Part shown: one piece after another, positions 26,162 to 34,295 of the stretch
Position numbering within the stretch: the stretch's first letter is position 1
Layout: each line of letters starts with the position of its first letter
From: Chersky-840 sp963794615
GTDB lineage: Bacteria > Actinomycetota > Acidimicrobiia > Acidimicrobiales > UBA8190
Direction: 5' to 3'
Length of the DNA stretch: 64,000 nt
Assembly (NCBI GenBank): GCA_963794615.1
Contig: CAWCEP010000006.1
Coordinates: forward strand, 496,001-560,000
The notes under the pieces: model-generated
What the model saw: the letters and a program-made list of their open reading frames with translations, nothing else
Told to the model about the DNA's origin: nothing
The model's database searches: none
Translations under genes and position numbers: made by a program

Positions 26162-26981
26162 GCGAGTCGGGGTCGAGGCCGGCCGTCACGGCGCTGAACG
26201 TCTCGTAGAGCTCGTCGAAGGAGCCGTACATCGAGTCCACCGGGAAGTTGCTGGCGAACATGCAGCGGTCGACGCCAAAGACCTCGAGGGCGTGCTCGAG
26301 CCACGGCGCCAGGTCGTCGACCCGCATGGACCCCAGCGGCATGGCCAGCCCCGACAGCTTGCACATGACGTTGGCACCGAGGTCGGCCAACGCGTCGATG
26401 CCAGCCCGCCACAGGGCGCGCTCCTCGTCGCCGTCGGAGCGGGGCCAACCGGTGTGCTCCACGACGACGATCAGATCGTCGATGCCGGCCAGTCGCGACG
26501 CCGCCTCGCCCAGCTGGTCGGGATGGGCCATCAGCTCGAACACGAGGTTCCGCTCGGCCAGGGCACCGAGCACACCGTCGTCGGGGAGCGGGCCCATGGA
26601 GGCACCCATGGGCCGGACGCCGCGGAAACGGGGCGCCGACATCTGCCGGTCGATCAGCTCGATGGCCTCGGCCACGGTATCGGTGGGCGGGAGGCCGCCG
26701 ACGATGGCGTCGGGACCACCGCGCGCCGGCGCGTCGGCGTCGAGCTCGATGGTCTCGTCGATGGAGTGACGTCCCGTGGCCGCGGCGACGTTGACGAGCT
26801 TCTCCACATTCCAACCGGCGGCTTCGACCCGATAGGTGTCGACATCGAAACGGCGGTACATCCTCGACGCGTCACCGGCGCCGCCTTCGGGAGGACGAGC
26901 CAGGTACGGGTACCAATCGGTCCGGGCCGGGTCCCAGAGGTGCACATGGGCATCGACGACCCGCGTGGGCCGGGCGGTCAT
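26115..26981 (-). CDS. Amidohydrolase of the lactonase type (fuconolactonase/PDC lactonase-like)
   Basis: A 288-residue TIM-barrel hydrolase. It starts with VVDAHVHLWDP (metal His pair) and continues with RGVRPMGASMG, LIVVVEHTGWP carrying another metal-ligand His, NVMCKLSGLAMP, and CMFASNFPVDSMYGSFDELY with the terminal Asp. Family members open lactones or cyclic esters. It overlaps the SDR gene (ATGA) and lies last in an operon behind a Baeyer-Villiger type monooxygenase. A pathway of ketone to lactone to hydroxy acid would make chemical sense; this is inference. Confidence 0.85.
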   Translation of the reverse strand: MTARPTRVVDAHVHLWDPARTDWYPYLARPPEGGAGDASRMYRRFDVDTYRVEAAGWNVEKLVNVAAATGRHSIDETIELDADAPARGGPDAIVGGLPPTDTVAEAIELIDRQMSAPRFRGVRPMGASMGPLPDDGVLGALAERNLVFELMAHPDQLGEAASRLAGIDDLIVVVEHTGWPRSDGDEERALWRAGIDALADLGANVMCKLSGLAMPLGSMRVDDLAPWLEHALEVFGVDRCMFASNFPVDSMYGSFDELYETFSAVTAGLDPDSRAKLFADNAERVYRC

Positions 26982-28639
26982 CCCGCCGTCTCGCGCCGGG
27001 CCACGTCGTCGGCTCCGACGACGTCGCGGAGCGTGGTGTCGAGCCAGGTGGGAAGGGCGGGACCGCCGTAGGTGATGCTGCCGGCCGGTCGGGGGTGACT
27101 GCGCAGTCCGAGCCAGCCCACCCCCACCACCAGCTCGGCCCCGGCGAGCGCGGCGGCGTCGGGGTGGGCGAGCAGATGGGCGACGAGGGCACCGGTCGGG
27201 GCGGCGGCGGCCGCCTCCGAGGCCTCGATGCTCGCCGCGAAGGCCGTGACGCGCCCCCGGGTCGAGCCCGCCGCGGCGCGCGCCAGCTGGGCCGAGGCTT
27301 GGGCGCGGCTGCGACCCACGCTGGTGACGGCGTCGGTGAGGGTCACGAGTTGGACCGGTCGGCCGGCACCGGCGGCGTAGTCGGCGGCGGCCCGGGCCCA
27401 GCTCGCATCGGTGTGCATGGCCTCGACGATCCCGCCGTGTTCGGCCAGCATCCGCTGCCAACCCTCCGTCGAGGAGGCCGACGGCTCGCGCCCCGAGGGC
27501 GCCACGACCACGGCGTCGATCGGGGCGGCGGCCTCGACGACGCCGCGCAGCGCGTCGGCAGCGGCGCCGAAGCCGGAAGCGACCTCGACGCGGTGGCACG
27601 TCACGGACCGGGCTTCGAGCGCCGCGGTGAGAGCCGCGGCCAACACCGGACGGTCGGTGACGACGACGCACGACCGCACGGGCGCCGACACCAGATCGGC
27701 GGGGGCGGGCTCGTCGAAGATCGGCCCGAACCGGGGGTTGCCGCCACCGGCGCTGGCCTGGTTGGTCTCGGCGACGGCAAAGGCGCGAGGGACGACGGCC
27801 CCGAGCACGCCGGCCAGGGAGACCACGTCGTGGCTGCGCACCACCTCGAGAAGGTGGGGCTCGTCCACCACCGCCACTTCCGAGCCGCCGGCGAAGAGCA
27901 CCTGGCCGCGGCACCACCCGAATCCGTCACTGACGAGGTAGGCGCCGAATGGCCCGAGGTCCTCGGGGCCCGGCATCGAATGGAGCGACATCCCGCCTCC
28001 GCGCGACGCCCCGCCGCTCTGACGAGCCCGCTCGACGGCGGCGGCGACCATGCGGGTGGCCGCGATGGGCGACACGGCGTTGACCGACACTCCCGGCGGC
28101 GCGTGCCGTCCCAGTTGCCATGTCAACGCGGCGACGGCCCGCTTGGCGCACCCGTAGGCGCCGGCGTCGGCAGGCCGCCACCCCGAGCCCGACGTGACAC
28201 CGAGGACGCGGCCGTGGCCGGCGGCCGCCATGAGCGGCAGCGCGGCATCGAGCACGTTGAGATAGCCCCCGAGGTGGACGGTGAGCAACGCCAGCCAGTC
28301 CTCCTCGGTCCCCTCGGCGAAGCTGCTGTGCCGGGTGATGCCGGCCACGTTGACGACGGCGTCGAGGCCGCCCCGCTCGTCGACGAGTCCCTGGAACAGG
28401 GCGCGCACCGCCTCGCCGTCGGTCACCGACACCGACGAGGCCCGGGCGGAGCCGCCCGCCGCCACGATGCGACCGGCCGTGGTCTCCTGCGGTTCGGGGA
28501 GCCGCTCGGAGCCGTCGAGGGTGACGAGGGGGTCGACGGTGACGACGAACCAGCCGCCCCGGCCGAGCTCTTCGGCGATGGCCGCTCCGATCCCGCCCCC
28601 GCCGCCGGTCACGACGGCGACCTGCTGCCGTGCCGTCAC
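26978..28639 (-). CDS. Tandem short-chain dehydrogenase/reductase (second half degenerate)
   Basis: A 553-residue protein. The first half is a complete SDR: VAVVTGGGGGIGAAIAEELG, NVAGITRHSSF, the active-site SGSGWRPADAGAYGCAK (Ser, Tyr-x3-Lys), and APPGVSVNAVSPIAATRM. The second half repeats the Rossmann outline (SCVVVTDRPVLAAALTAALE, DAVVVAPSGREPS, LVTLTDAVTS) but lacks the glycine loop and Tyr-x3-Lys, so it is probably structural. GTG 28639 is chosen because it overlaps the upstream stop (GTGA). It may oxidise an alcohol to the ketone used by the co-transcribed monooxygenase. Confidence 0.82.
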   Translation of the reverse strand: MTARQQVAVVTGGGGGIGAAIAEELGRGGWFVVTVDPLVTLDGSERLPEPQETTAGRIVAAGGSARASSVSVTDGEAVRALFQGLVDERGGLDAVVNVAGITRHSSFAEGTEEDWLALLTVHLGGYLNVLDAALPLMAAAGHGRVLGVTSGSGWRPADAGAYGCAKRAVAALTWQLGRHAPPGVSVNAVSPIAATRMVAAAVERARQSGGASRGGGMSLHSMPGPEDLGPFGAYLVSDGFGWCRGQVLFAGGSEVAVVDEPHLLEVVRSHDVVSLAGVLGAVVPRAFAVAETNQASAGGGNPRFGPIFDEPAPADLVSAPVRSCVVVTDRPVLAAALTAALEARSVTCHRVEVASGFGAAADALRGVVEAAAPIDAVVVAPSGREPSASSTEGWQRMLAEHGGIVEAMHTDASWARAAADYAAGAGRPVQLVTLTDAVTSVGRSRAQASAQLARAAAGSTRGRVTAFAASIEASEAAAAAPTGALVAHLLAHPDAAALAGAELVVGVGWLGLRSHPRPAGSITYGGPALPTWLDTTLRDVVGADDVARRETAG

Positions 28640-30477
28640 GATGCCGTCGACCGGGCCTCGAGCTCGAGGCCCTGGAAGGTGCCGGCTTCGAGCCACTGCT
28701 CGAGCAGCTCGCGGTACGCGAACCAGTCACCCATGCCGCGGCCGTAGTTGCCGTTGCGGGGATTCATGGCTTCGGGGTGTCCCTCGTTGTTGAGGCGCGA
28801 CGGCGTGCAGGCGGACATCACCTCGCTGCCGTCGACGAAGGAGTCGACGATCTTCTGCGTCCACGCCTCCTCGGCCTCGGCGCTCACGTCGAACACCTCC
28901 ACACCCCGTTGCTCGAGCAGCCCCACGGCGGCCCCGACGAACTCGGCCCCGAGCACGGCCAGCTGGGTGTAGTTCACGGTCACCACCGCCTGCTGACCGG
29001 GGGCGGGCATGATGAACAGGTTCGGGAACCCCCGGCTCATGATCCCGAACAGGCTGGAGGCGCCGTCGGCCCACTTCTCGGCCAGGGTGATGCCGCCGCG
29101 ACCGACGACCTCGTGGCCGGCCCGGCGGAACACCGGGGTGAGCTCGGCCTCGAAGCCGGTCCCGTAGATGATGCAGTCGACCTCGTACTGCTTCCCGTCG
29201 ACGACCGGGCCCTGCTCCGTGATGCGATCGATCCCGGCCGGACAGCCGATCAACGTGACGTTGGGGTGGTTGAAGGCCGTCAGGTACTCGTCGTGGAAGC
29301 ACGGCCGCTTGCACAGATACCGGTAGTACGGCTTGATCATCTCGGCCGTGGCGGGATCGGCCACCAGCTCCTCGACCCGGCGCCGGTGCGATTCCATGAT
29401 CCGGAAGTCGAACTCCTCGGCGCTGCGCAGATACTCGGCCATCGTCATGCCGTCGCGTCGCGGCGGGTGATGAACCGCCGCGTAGTGATGCGTCCACCCG
29501 TCGTCGACCTGGTCGACCTCGACGGGCCGGCCCAACATGATCGACTGGAAGTTGTCCATCCGGGCCCGCTGCCAGCCCGGTTCGAGCCCGCTCGCGAAGT
29601 CGGGATCGGTGGGCCGGTTGCCCCGCTCGCCGATGGCCGACGGTGTGCGCTGGAACACGTAGAGGTGCTTGGCCGCCGCGGCCAGCGGTGGCACGCACTG
29701 GATACCGGTCGCCCCGACCCCGACGAGGCCCACGACCTTGTCGGCCAGCCCGCTGAGAGGCTGGTCCGGGCCGCCACCGGTGTAGCCGTAGTCCCACCGT
29801 GCCGTATGGAAGGACCGGCCCGCGAAGTCCTCCATGCCCTCGATGACGGGCAATTTCAGGAGGTTCAGGATCCCGACCGCCATCACGTACCAGCGGGCGC
29901 GGATCTCGTCACCGCGGTCGGTGTGGACCTGCCACCGGGCGGCGGCGTCGTCCCACTCGGCGCGGGTCACCCCGGTGTGGAACAAGGCGTCGGTCACGAG
30001 ATCGAACCGCTGCGCGATCGCCTCGAGGTGGTGGAGGATCTCCTCGCCGAAGGCGTAACGCCGAGTGGGGATGTAGTCGAGCTCCTCGAGCATCGGCATG
30101 TAGATGTACGACTCGACGTCGCACATGACACCCGGGTAGCGGTTCCAGTACCACGTGCCCCCGATGCCGCCCGCCTCGTCCACGATGCGGATCCGCTTGA
30201 TCCCCGCTTTGCGGAGGTGAGCACCGACGGTCACCCCGGCGATCCCCCCGCCCACGATGACGACGTCGACCTCGTCGGCGACCGGGTCGCGCTCGGTGAC
30301 CGGGGTGAAAGGGTCGTCGCGGTAGTGCGCGAAGTACTCGTCGGTGCGAAGGTCGCGGATATCGGAGCGGCCTGGGATCAATCGCTTGTCGCGCTCGGCC
30401 AGGTACTTGGCGCGCACCGCCTCGGGGTCGTAGGACGCGGCGCCGCCGGCTGGCGCTGTTGGATCGAACCCGGACAT
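28636..30477 (-). CDS. Flavin-containing Baeyer-Villiger type monooxygenase
   Basis: A 613-residue FAD/NADPH monooxygenase of the cyclohexanone monooxygenase group. The FAD loop is VIVGGGIAGVTVGAHLRKAG, followed by GGIGGTWYWNRYPGVMCDVE. The fingerprint FAGRSFHTARWDYGY fits the Baeyer-Villiger consensus (F-x-G-x3-H-x3-W), and the second Rossmann loop is VVGLVGVGATGIQCVPPL. C-terminal DCIIYGTGFEAELTPVF is typical. It inserts oxygen next to a ketone to give an ester or lactone. It heads a three-gene leftward operon with the SDR and the lactonase-like amidohydrolase. Confidence 0.92.
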   Translation of the reverse strand: MSGFDPTAPAGGAASYDPEAVRAKYLAERDKRLIPGRSDIRDLRTDEYFAHYRDDPFTPVTERDPVADEVDVVIVGGGIAGVTVGAHLRKAGIKRIRIVDEAGGIGGTWYWNRYPGVMCDVESYIYMPMLEELDYIPTRRYAFGEEILHHLEAIAQRFDLVTDALFHTGVTRAEWDDAAARWQVHTDRGDEIRARWYVMAVGILNLLKLPVIEGMEDFAGRSFHTARWDYGYTGGGPDQPLSGLADKVVGLVGVGATGIQCVPPLAAAAKHLYVFQRTPSAIGERGNRPTDPDFASGLEPGWQRARMDNFQSIMLGRPVEVDQVDDGWTHHYAAVHHPPRRDGMTMAEYLRSAEEFDFRIMESHRRRVEELVADPATAEMIKPYYRYLCKRPCFHDEYLTAFNHPNVTLIGCPAGIDRITEQGPVVDGKQYEVDCIIYGTGFEAELTPVFRRAGHEVVGRGGITLAEKWADGASSLFGIMSRGFPNLFIMPAPGQQAVVTVNYTQLAVLGAEFVGAAVGLLEQRGVEVFDVSAEAEEAWTQKIVDSFVDGSEVMSACTPSRLNNEGHPEAMNPRNGNYGRGMGDWFAYRELLEQWLEAGTFQGLELEARSTAS

Positions 30478-30525
30478 GTTCCGACCTTAGTTTTTCCGAA
30501 CCGACCCGGGTTCGGGGGAAGGCGG

Positions 30526-30599
30526 TGGGGCTAGCTGGAATCGAACCAGCGACCTCAGCATTATCAGTGCTGCGCTCTAACCGGCTGAGCTATAGCCCC
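30526..30599 (-). tRNA. tRNA-Ile (anticodon GAT)
   Basis: A complete 74-nucleotide cloverleaf: acceptor GGGGCTA/TAGCCCC with discriminator A, D arm GCTC...GAGC, anticodon stem CAGCA/TGCTG with loop CTGATAA (anticodon GAT), variable loop AGGTC, and T arm GCTGG-TTCGATT-CCAGC. CCA is not encoded. tRNA-Ile downstream of gyrA is a conserved feature of actinobacterial origin regions, though here about 5 kb of other genes intervene. Confidence 0.97.
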
Positions 30600-30634
30600 G
30601 TCTGGCACACGTCGTTCTCCGTCTGGAAGTGGCG

Positions 30635-30640
30635 ATTGTA
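30635..30640 (-). promoter_or_regulatory. Candidate -10 of the tRNA-Ile promoter
   Basis: On the minus strand TACAAT lies 35 bases before the mature tRNA 5' end, a good match to the TANNNT -10 consensus at a sensible leader distance. No clear -35 hexamer is seen at 17 bases. Confidence 0.4.
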
Positions 30641-30723
30641 GGCCGGATGAGAACCGTCCACGGACGGGACGGGCCGCCCTGCCGGACGCCGAGACCGGCG
30701 CTCGACAACGTGCCTGGGGCCGG

Positions 30724-33576
30724 TCACCCGGCTTGTGAAACGGCCTCGGCGCGCTCGAGAGGGGTCAGTGGCGAGACGACCGAGGACCGGGACGCCTTCA
30801 AGAGGGCCGAGGGATCCTGGCACTGTGGACACACCGCCCACACTCGGACCTGGTTGTCATTGTTGGTCTCGGCGACGAGTGCGCCGTCGGGGCTCACCGA
30901 GGGTGCGCCCGGGGCCGTCACGTCGTGGTCGACCTGCATCAACTGGCCGGTGGTCGCGTTCCAGACCCGCATGGTGTCGTCGATGCTCGTGGTGATGACG
31001 TACCGGTCATGAGAGCCGTACACGACCCCGTTGACACCGCGTGTGTTGCCAACTAGTTCCAGGATCGGCTTGTCGGTCCCCACGTTCAGGATCGTGACAC
31101 TGTCGTCCCACGACCCGAGGGCCAGCCGGGTGCCGGTGGCGTTGAAAGAGGCGGACGACAGCTGTCCGTGCTGGTTGAACGCCTCGAAGGGTCGGGCGGT
31201 CGCAACCCGTCCCACCTGTACCTCGCCGCAGAACGAGTAGACGGCCACGGCGCGGTCGTCGGAGCTGACGGCGGGGGGATTCCCCGAGGCATTGCAGGAC
31301 TGGGACCAACCACCCCCGACGACGGTGCGGCGGGTGGCCAGAGTGGTGATGTGGAGGTGCCCCCCGCCATCGATCACGAGCAAGAGCCGGTCGTCATCGC
31401 TGAAACTCACCCCTGACACCGAGGTCGCCGGCAAGGTGAAGACCGGGCGGCCCGAGGCGGTGTCCTGCACCTTGACGGTGGGGAGCCGGGTCGATTCGTT
31501 CCAGGTGGCAGCGAGCGTGCCGTCCCGGCTGAGCACCGCCCCCGAATCCTTCTGATCGGTGTTGAGGACCAACGGATTCGGCACCCGTCGACCCTGCGGG
31601 AGCGTCCAGCCCTGCAGAACGATGTCGTTGGCGGATCGGGCCAGCGCCACCAACTCGTGCGGCCGCCACCCGATCTCGTTGCCGCAGCCGCACAGTTGGG
31701 CGTCCAACGTGGACCGCCAGGGGCCGGCGGCCCGATAGATCCGGGCCGTCCCGTCGTTGGCGGCGGTGACGACATCGGTGCCGCTCGGGCTGAAGGAGAT
31801 CGTGTTGAGATCCGCCGTCTGGCCCGCCAGCGGGACCAGCTCCTCGTCGGGGATCACCGACCACACGCCGCCGGTGCCGTCATAGTTTCCGACTGCCACC
31901 CGCTGCCCGTCGGGGCTCATCGAGACGTCGCCCACCGCGGTTCCCGTCACCGACGTCAACGTGTCGAACATGGTCCAGGTCTTGGTGTCCCACAGGTCGA
32001 TGTCGGCACTGACGTCGCCGGGCCCGGTCACGTCCTGACCCACGACGAGGATGGCCCCCTCGATTGCCACCGGGTTCGGTTGGTCGCTGGCGAGGGCTTG
32101 CCCGGGAGGGGTCAGTGTCTTGACGACCTTCCCACTAGCCACGTCGACGACCTCGGCCGGCCCCTGGGTGCCCACCACGAGGGACCGCCCATCGGGAGTG
32201 AAGGCGGCGGTGTGGTCCGAGGCGGGCTCCATGAGCGAGAAGAGCTCCTTCCCTGTGGGCAGGTCCCACACCGTCGTGCCCAGGAAGGTGGTCGCCGCCA
32301 GCTGCGAGCCGGTGGCGTTGAAGGCCAGCGCGTTGGGGTCACCCAGGGTGCGTCCGTTGGGCCCTCCCGGGAGCTGGGCAGCGGGACCGGTGGGGCTCGG
32401 CCCGTTGGGCCCACCCCGGGCGAGCGCCTGGGCCCCGAGGGGAACCACGAACTGGGCGCGGACGGCCCCGGTCGACGGATCGAGGAGGTCCACGCCGGTG
32501 CTGGTGCCCACGGCCAGCACCCCGCCGGCCGGGTCGTAGGCGACGGCGTCTGCCGGTCCGGGGACGTGGCGTCGCAAGACGACGCGCCCCGACGCGGCGT
32601 CCACCACGATCACGTCGTCGTTGCAGGCGACCTTGGCGACGCGTCGACCGTTGGGGCTGTAGGAGGCCGAGGGGCCGCTGTTGGGTGCGCACGACCCGAC
32701 CGGTTCCGTAGGCAGGGCGACCCGGACGGGCGAGCCGTCCATGGCCTGGCGCAACGCGGCGACGGCCTGGGGAATGGGACGCTGCTGGACGGCCTCGCGG
32801 GCCAGGAGCACCGAGACCTCGGGATCGGCCGTGAGCGCGTTCTGACTCTCGGCCGCGAGGGCCTGGGCCCGGGCGGTCGTGCCTGTCGAGACCGCCTGGT
32901 TCCGCGACACGAGCGCGATGATCCCGAGTCCGATGGCTACGGCCGTCACCACCACGCTCACTCCCAGCAGGGTGCGCCCCCGCCGGGCCGCGGCCCGTCG
33001 GCTGGCCAGGACGTACTCGCTCTGGAGCGTGGTCGGGGTCGGGTCGGCGTCGAGCGGTGTCCGAGCCAACCAGTTCTCCGCCGCCTTCAGCTCGCTGCCC
33101 CGCAGGAGGAAACTCCGGTCCCGCCCCTCACTGTCCCACTCGATGGCCTTGACGAGCCACCGGGTGTGCTCCTTGCGGTGCTCGAGATCGGTGTCGAGGG
33201 CCTGCACCACACGGTCTGCGGCCGAGTCGAACTCGATGTCCTCGGTGAAGGGGATCCAATTCCGCTCCCGGATCTCCGGTGGAATCTCCGAGTCGGGCAC
33301 GGAACGGCGCAGCACGGGGACGATGCGCTTGCCCAGTTCGCGGGCATAGGACACCTCCTGCTCGCAATACGCCGACGACACCGCCTCAGGTGTGATGACG
33401 AACAGGAAGGCATCCGAGGTCTCGATGGCACTCCGGATCGCCTGGGGAAAGACCTCGCCGTCGGCGATCGACCCCGTGTCGAGCCACACGTCCTTGCCCC
33501 GGACATCGAGCGCCGTGCTCAGGCGGTGCACGAACTCGCCGTCTCGCCTCGAGTACGAGAGAAACACGTCCGCCAT
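30724..33576 (-). CDS. TIR-transmembrane-WD40 repeat protein
   Basis: A 950-residue protein. Residues 1 to about 130 form a TIR domain: VFLSYSRRDGEFVHRL, KDVWLDTGSI, and SSAYCEQEVSYAREL with Glu74 at the position of the TIR NADase glutamate. A conserved linker follows (AIEWDSEGRDRSFLLRG; SEYVLASRRAAARRGR), then one membrane helix at about 191-213, then a long beta-propeller with repeated WD40-like blades (for example SPDGQRVAVGNYDGTGGVW, YVITTSIDDTMRVW). The end has a CPQC pair. A sensor-plus-effector layout is likely: a propeller that senses outside and a TIR that acts in the cytosol. Immune or signalling role is inferred. Confidence 0.88.
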   Translation of the reverse strand: MADVFLSYSRRDGEFVHRLSTALDVRGKDVWLDTGSIADGEVFPQAIRSAIETSDAFLFVITPEAVSSAYCEQEVSYARELGKRIVPVLRRSVPDSEIPPEIRERNWIPFTEDIEFDSAADRVVQALDTDLEHRKEHTRWLVKAIEWDSEGRDRSFLLRGSELKAAENWLARTPLDADPTPTTLQSEYVLASRRAAARRGRTLLGVSVVVTAVAIGLGIIALVSRNQAVSTGTTARAQALAAESQNALTADPEVSVLLAREAVQQRPIPQAVAALRQAMDGSPVRVALPTEPVGSCAPNSGPSASYSPNGRRVAKVACNDDVIVVDAASGRVVLRRHVPGPADAVAYDPAGGVLAVGTSTGVDLLDPSTGAVRAQFVVPLGAQALARGGPNGPSPTGPAAQLPGGPNGRTLGDPNALAFNATGSQLAATTFLGTTVWDLPTGKELFSLMEPASDHTAAFTPDGRSLVVGTQGPAEVVDVASGKVVKTLTPPGQALASDQPNPVAIEGAILVVGQDVTGPGDVSADIDLWDTKTWTMFDTLTSVTGTAVGDVSMSPDGQRVAVGNYDGTGGVWSVIPDEELVPLAGQTADLNTISFSPSGTDVVTAANDGTARIYRAAGPWRSTLDAQLCGCGNEIGWRPHELVALARSANDIVLQGWTLPQGRRVPNPLVLNTDQKDSGAVLSRDGTLAATWNESTRLPTVKVQDTASGRPVFTLPATSVSGVSFSDDDRLLLVIDGGGHLHITTLATRRTVVGGGWSQSCNASGNPPAVSSDDRAVAVYSFCGEVQVGRVATARPFEAFNQHGQLSSASFNATGTRLALGSWDDSVTILNVGTDKPILELVGNTRGVNGVVYGSHDRYVITTSIDDTMRVWNATTGQLMQVDHDVTAPGAPSVSPDGALVAETNNDNQVRVWAVCPQCQDPSALLKASRSSVVSPLTPLERAEAVSQAG

Positions 33577-33742
33577 GGAGCAGCCCCTTGCCCGTCCGGT
33601 CGCCGTGCCGGACCGGTCCCGTGCCGGGCCAGAACCTAGCGACAGCACACTGACGCTGTCATCCGGACGGCGAAACAGCACCCGGTGGCGCCCGGCGATC
33701 TACCATCTCGCCCTATGGAACCGAGCCGCCGGGAGCCCCCCG

Positions 33743-34216
33743 ATGCCTGAGGCCGTGCCGACGCTCCGATGGCAGCCGGTCGTGACCTTGGTCCTGAGCA
33801 TCATCGGGCTCATCGGTTCCATCTACCTGACGATCTCGCATTTCGACACACGCTTTTTCGTGTGTCCCGAGTTGGGCCCGTGCGAGAAAATCCTCACCAG
33901 CAACTCGTCACACTTCCTGGGCATCCCCGTGCCCATCCTGGGTCTCGCCTACTTCGCCCCGATGAGCCTGCTCTGCCTGCCGGCGGCCTGGCGGTCACCG
34001 GACCGGCGCATCCACCTGGCCCGACTGATCCTGTCGATCCTCGGCATCGGCATGATCATCTACCTCTTCGCCGAAGAGCTGTTCGTCCTCCAGTCCCTGT
34101 GCGTGTGGTGCTCGATCATCCACTTCGTGGGATTCCTGCTCTTCGTGATCATCGTCACCACGTCTCCGGCCTTGTTGGCACCCGCCCGCAGGTCGATCCC
34201 CGCCGGCGCCGACTGA
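33743..34216 (+). CDS. Vitamin K epoxide reductase (VKOR) family protein
   Basis: A 157-residue membrane protein with four hydrophobic helices. It has the family loop Cys pair in FVCPELGPCEKIL, the conserved Ser and NSSHFLGIPVPILGLAYF segment, and the active CxxC in QSLCVWCSIIHF. Bacterial VKOR re-oxidises DsbA-like proteins using quinone and so drives disulfide formation outside the membrane; actinobacteria use it in place of DsbB. There is no thioredoxin-like fusion and no DsbA gene adjacent. GGGAG precedes the ATG by seven bases. Confidence 0.92.
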   Translation: MPEAVPTLRWQPVVTLVLSIIGLIGSIYLTISHFDTRFFVCPELGPCEKILTSNSSHFLGIPVPILGLAYFAPMSLLCLPAAWRSPDRRIHLARLILSILGIGMIIYLFAEELFVLQSLCVWCSIIHFVGFLLFVIIVTTSPALLAPARRSIPAGAD

Positions 34217-34295
34217 TCCTCCCGCGGGAGGCCGAAGCGCGCACTGATCCAGACACAACGAGACCCGAGACCGTTCCCCGCGGCGAAGGACGCAC

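Noticed and set aside
30496..30515. CCGAACC-GACCCG-GGTTCGG hairpin as terminator of tRNA-Ile
   Set aside because: On the transcribed (minus) strand the stem is followed by A residues, not T; only a structured spacer can be claimed.
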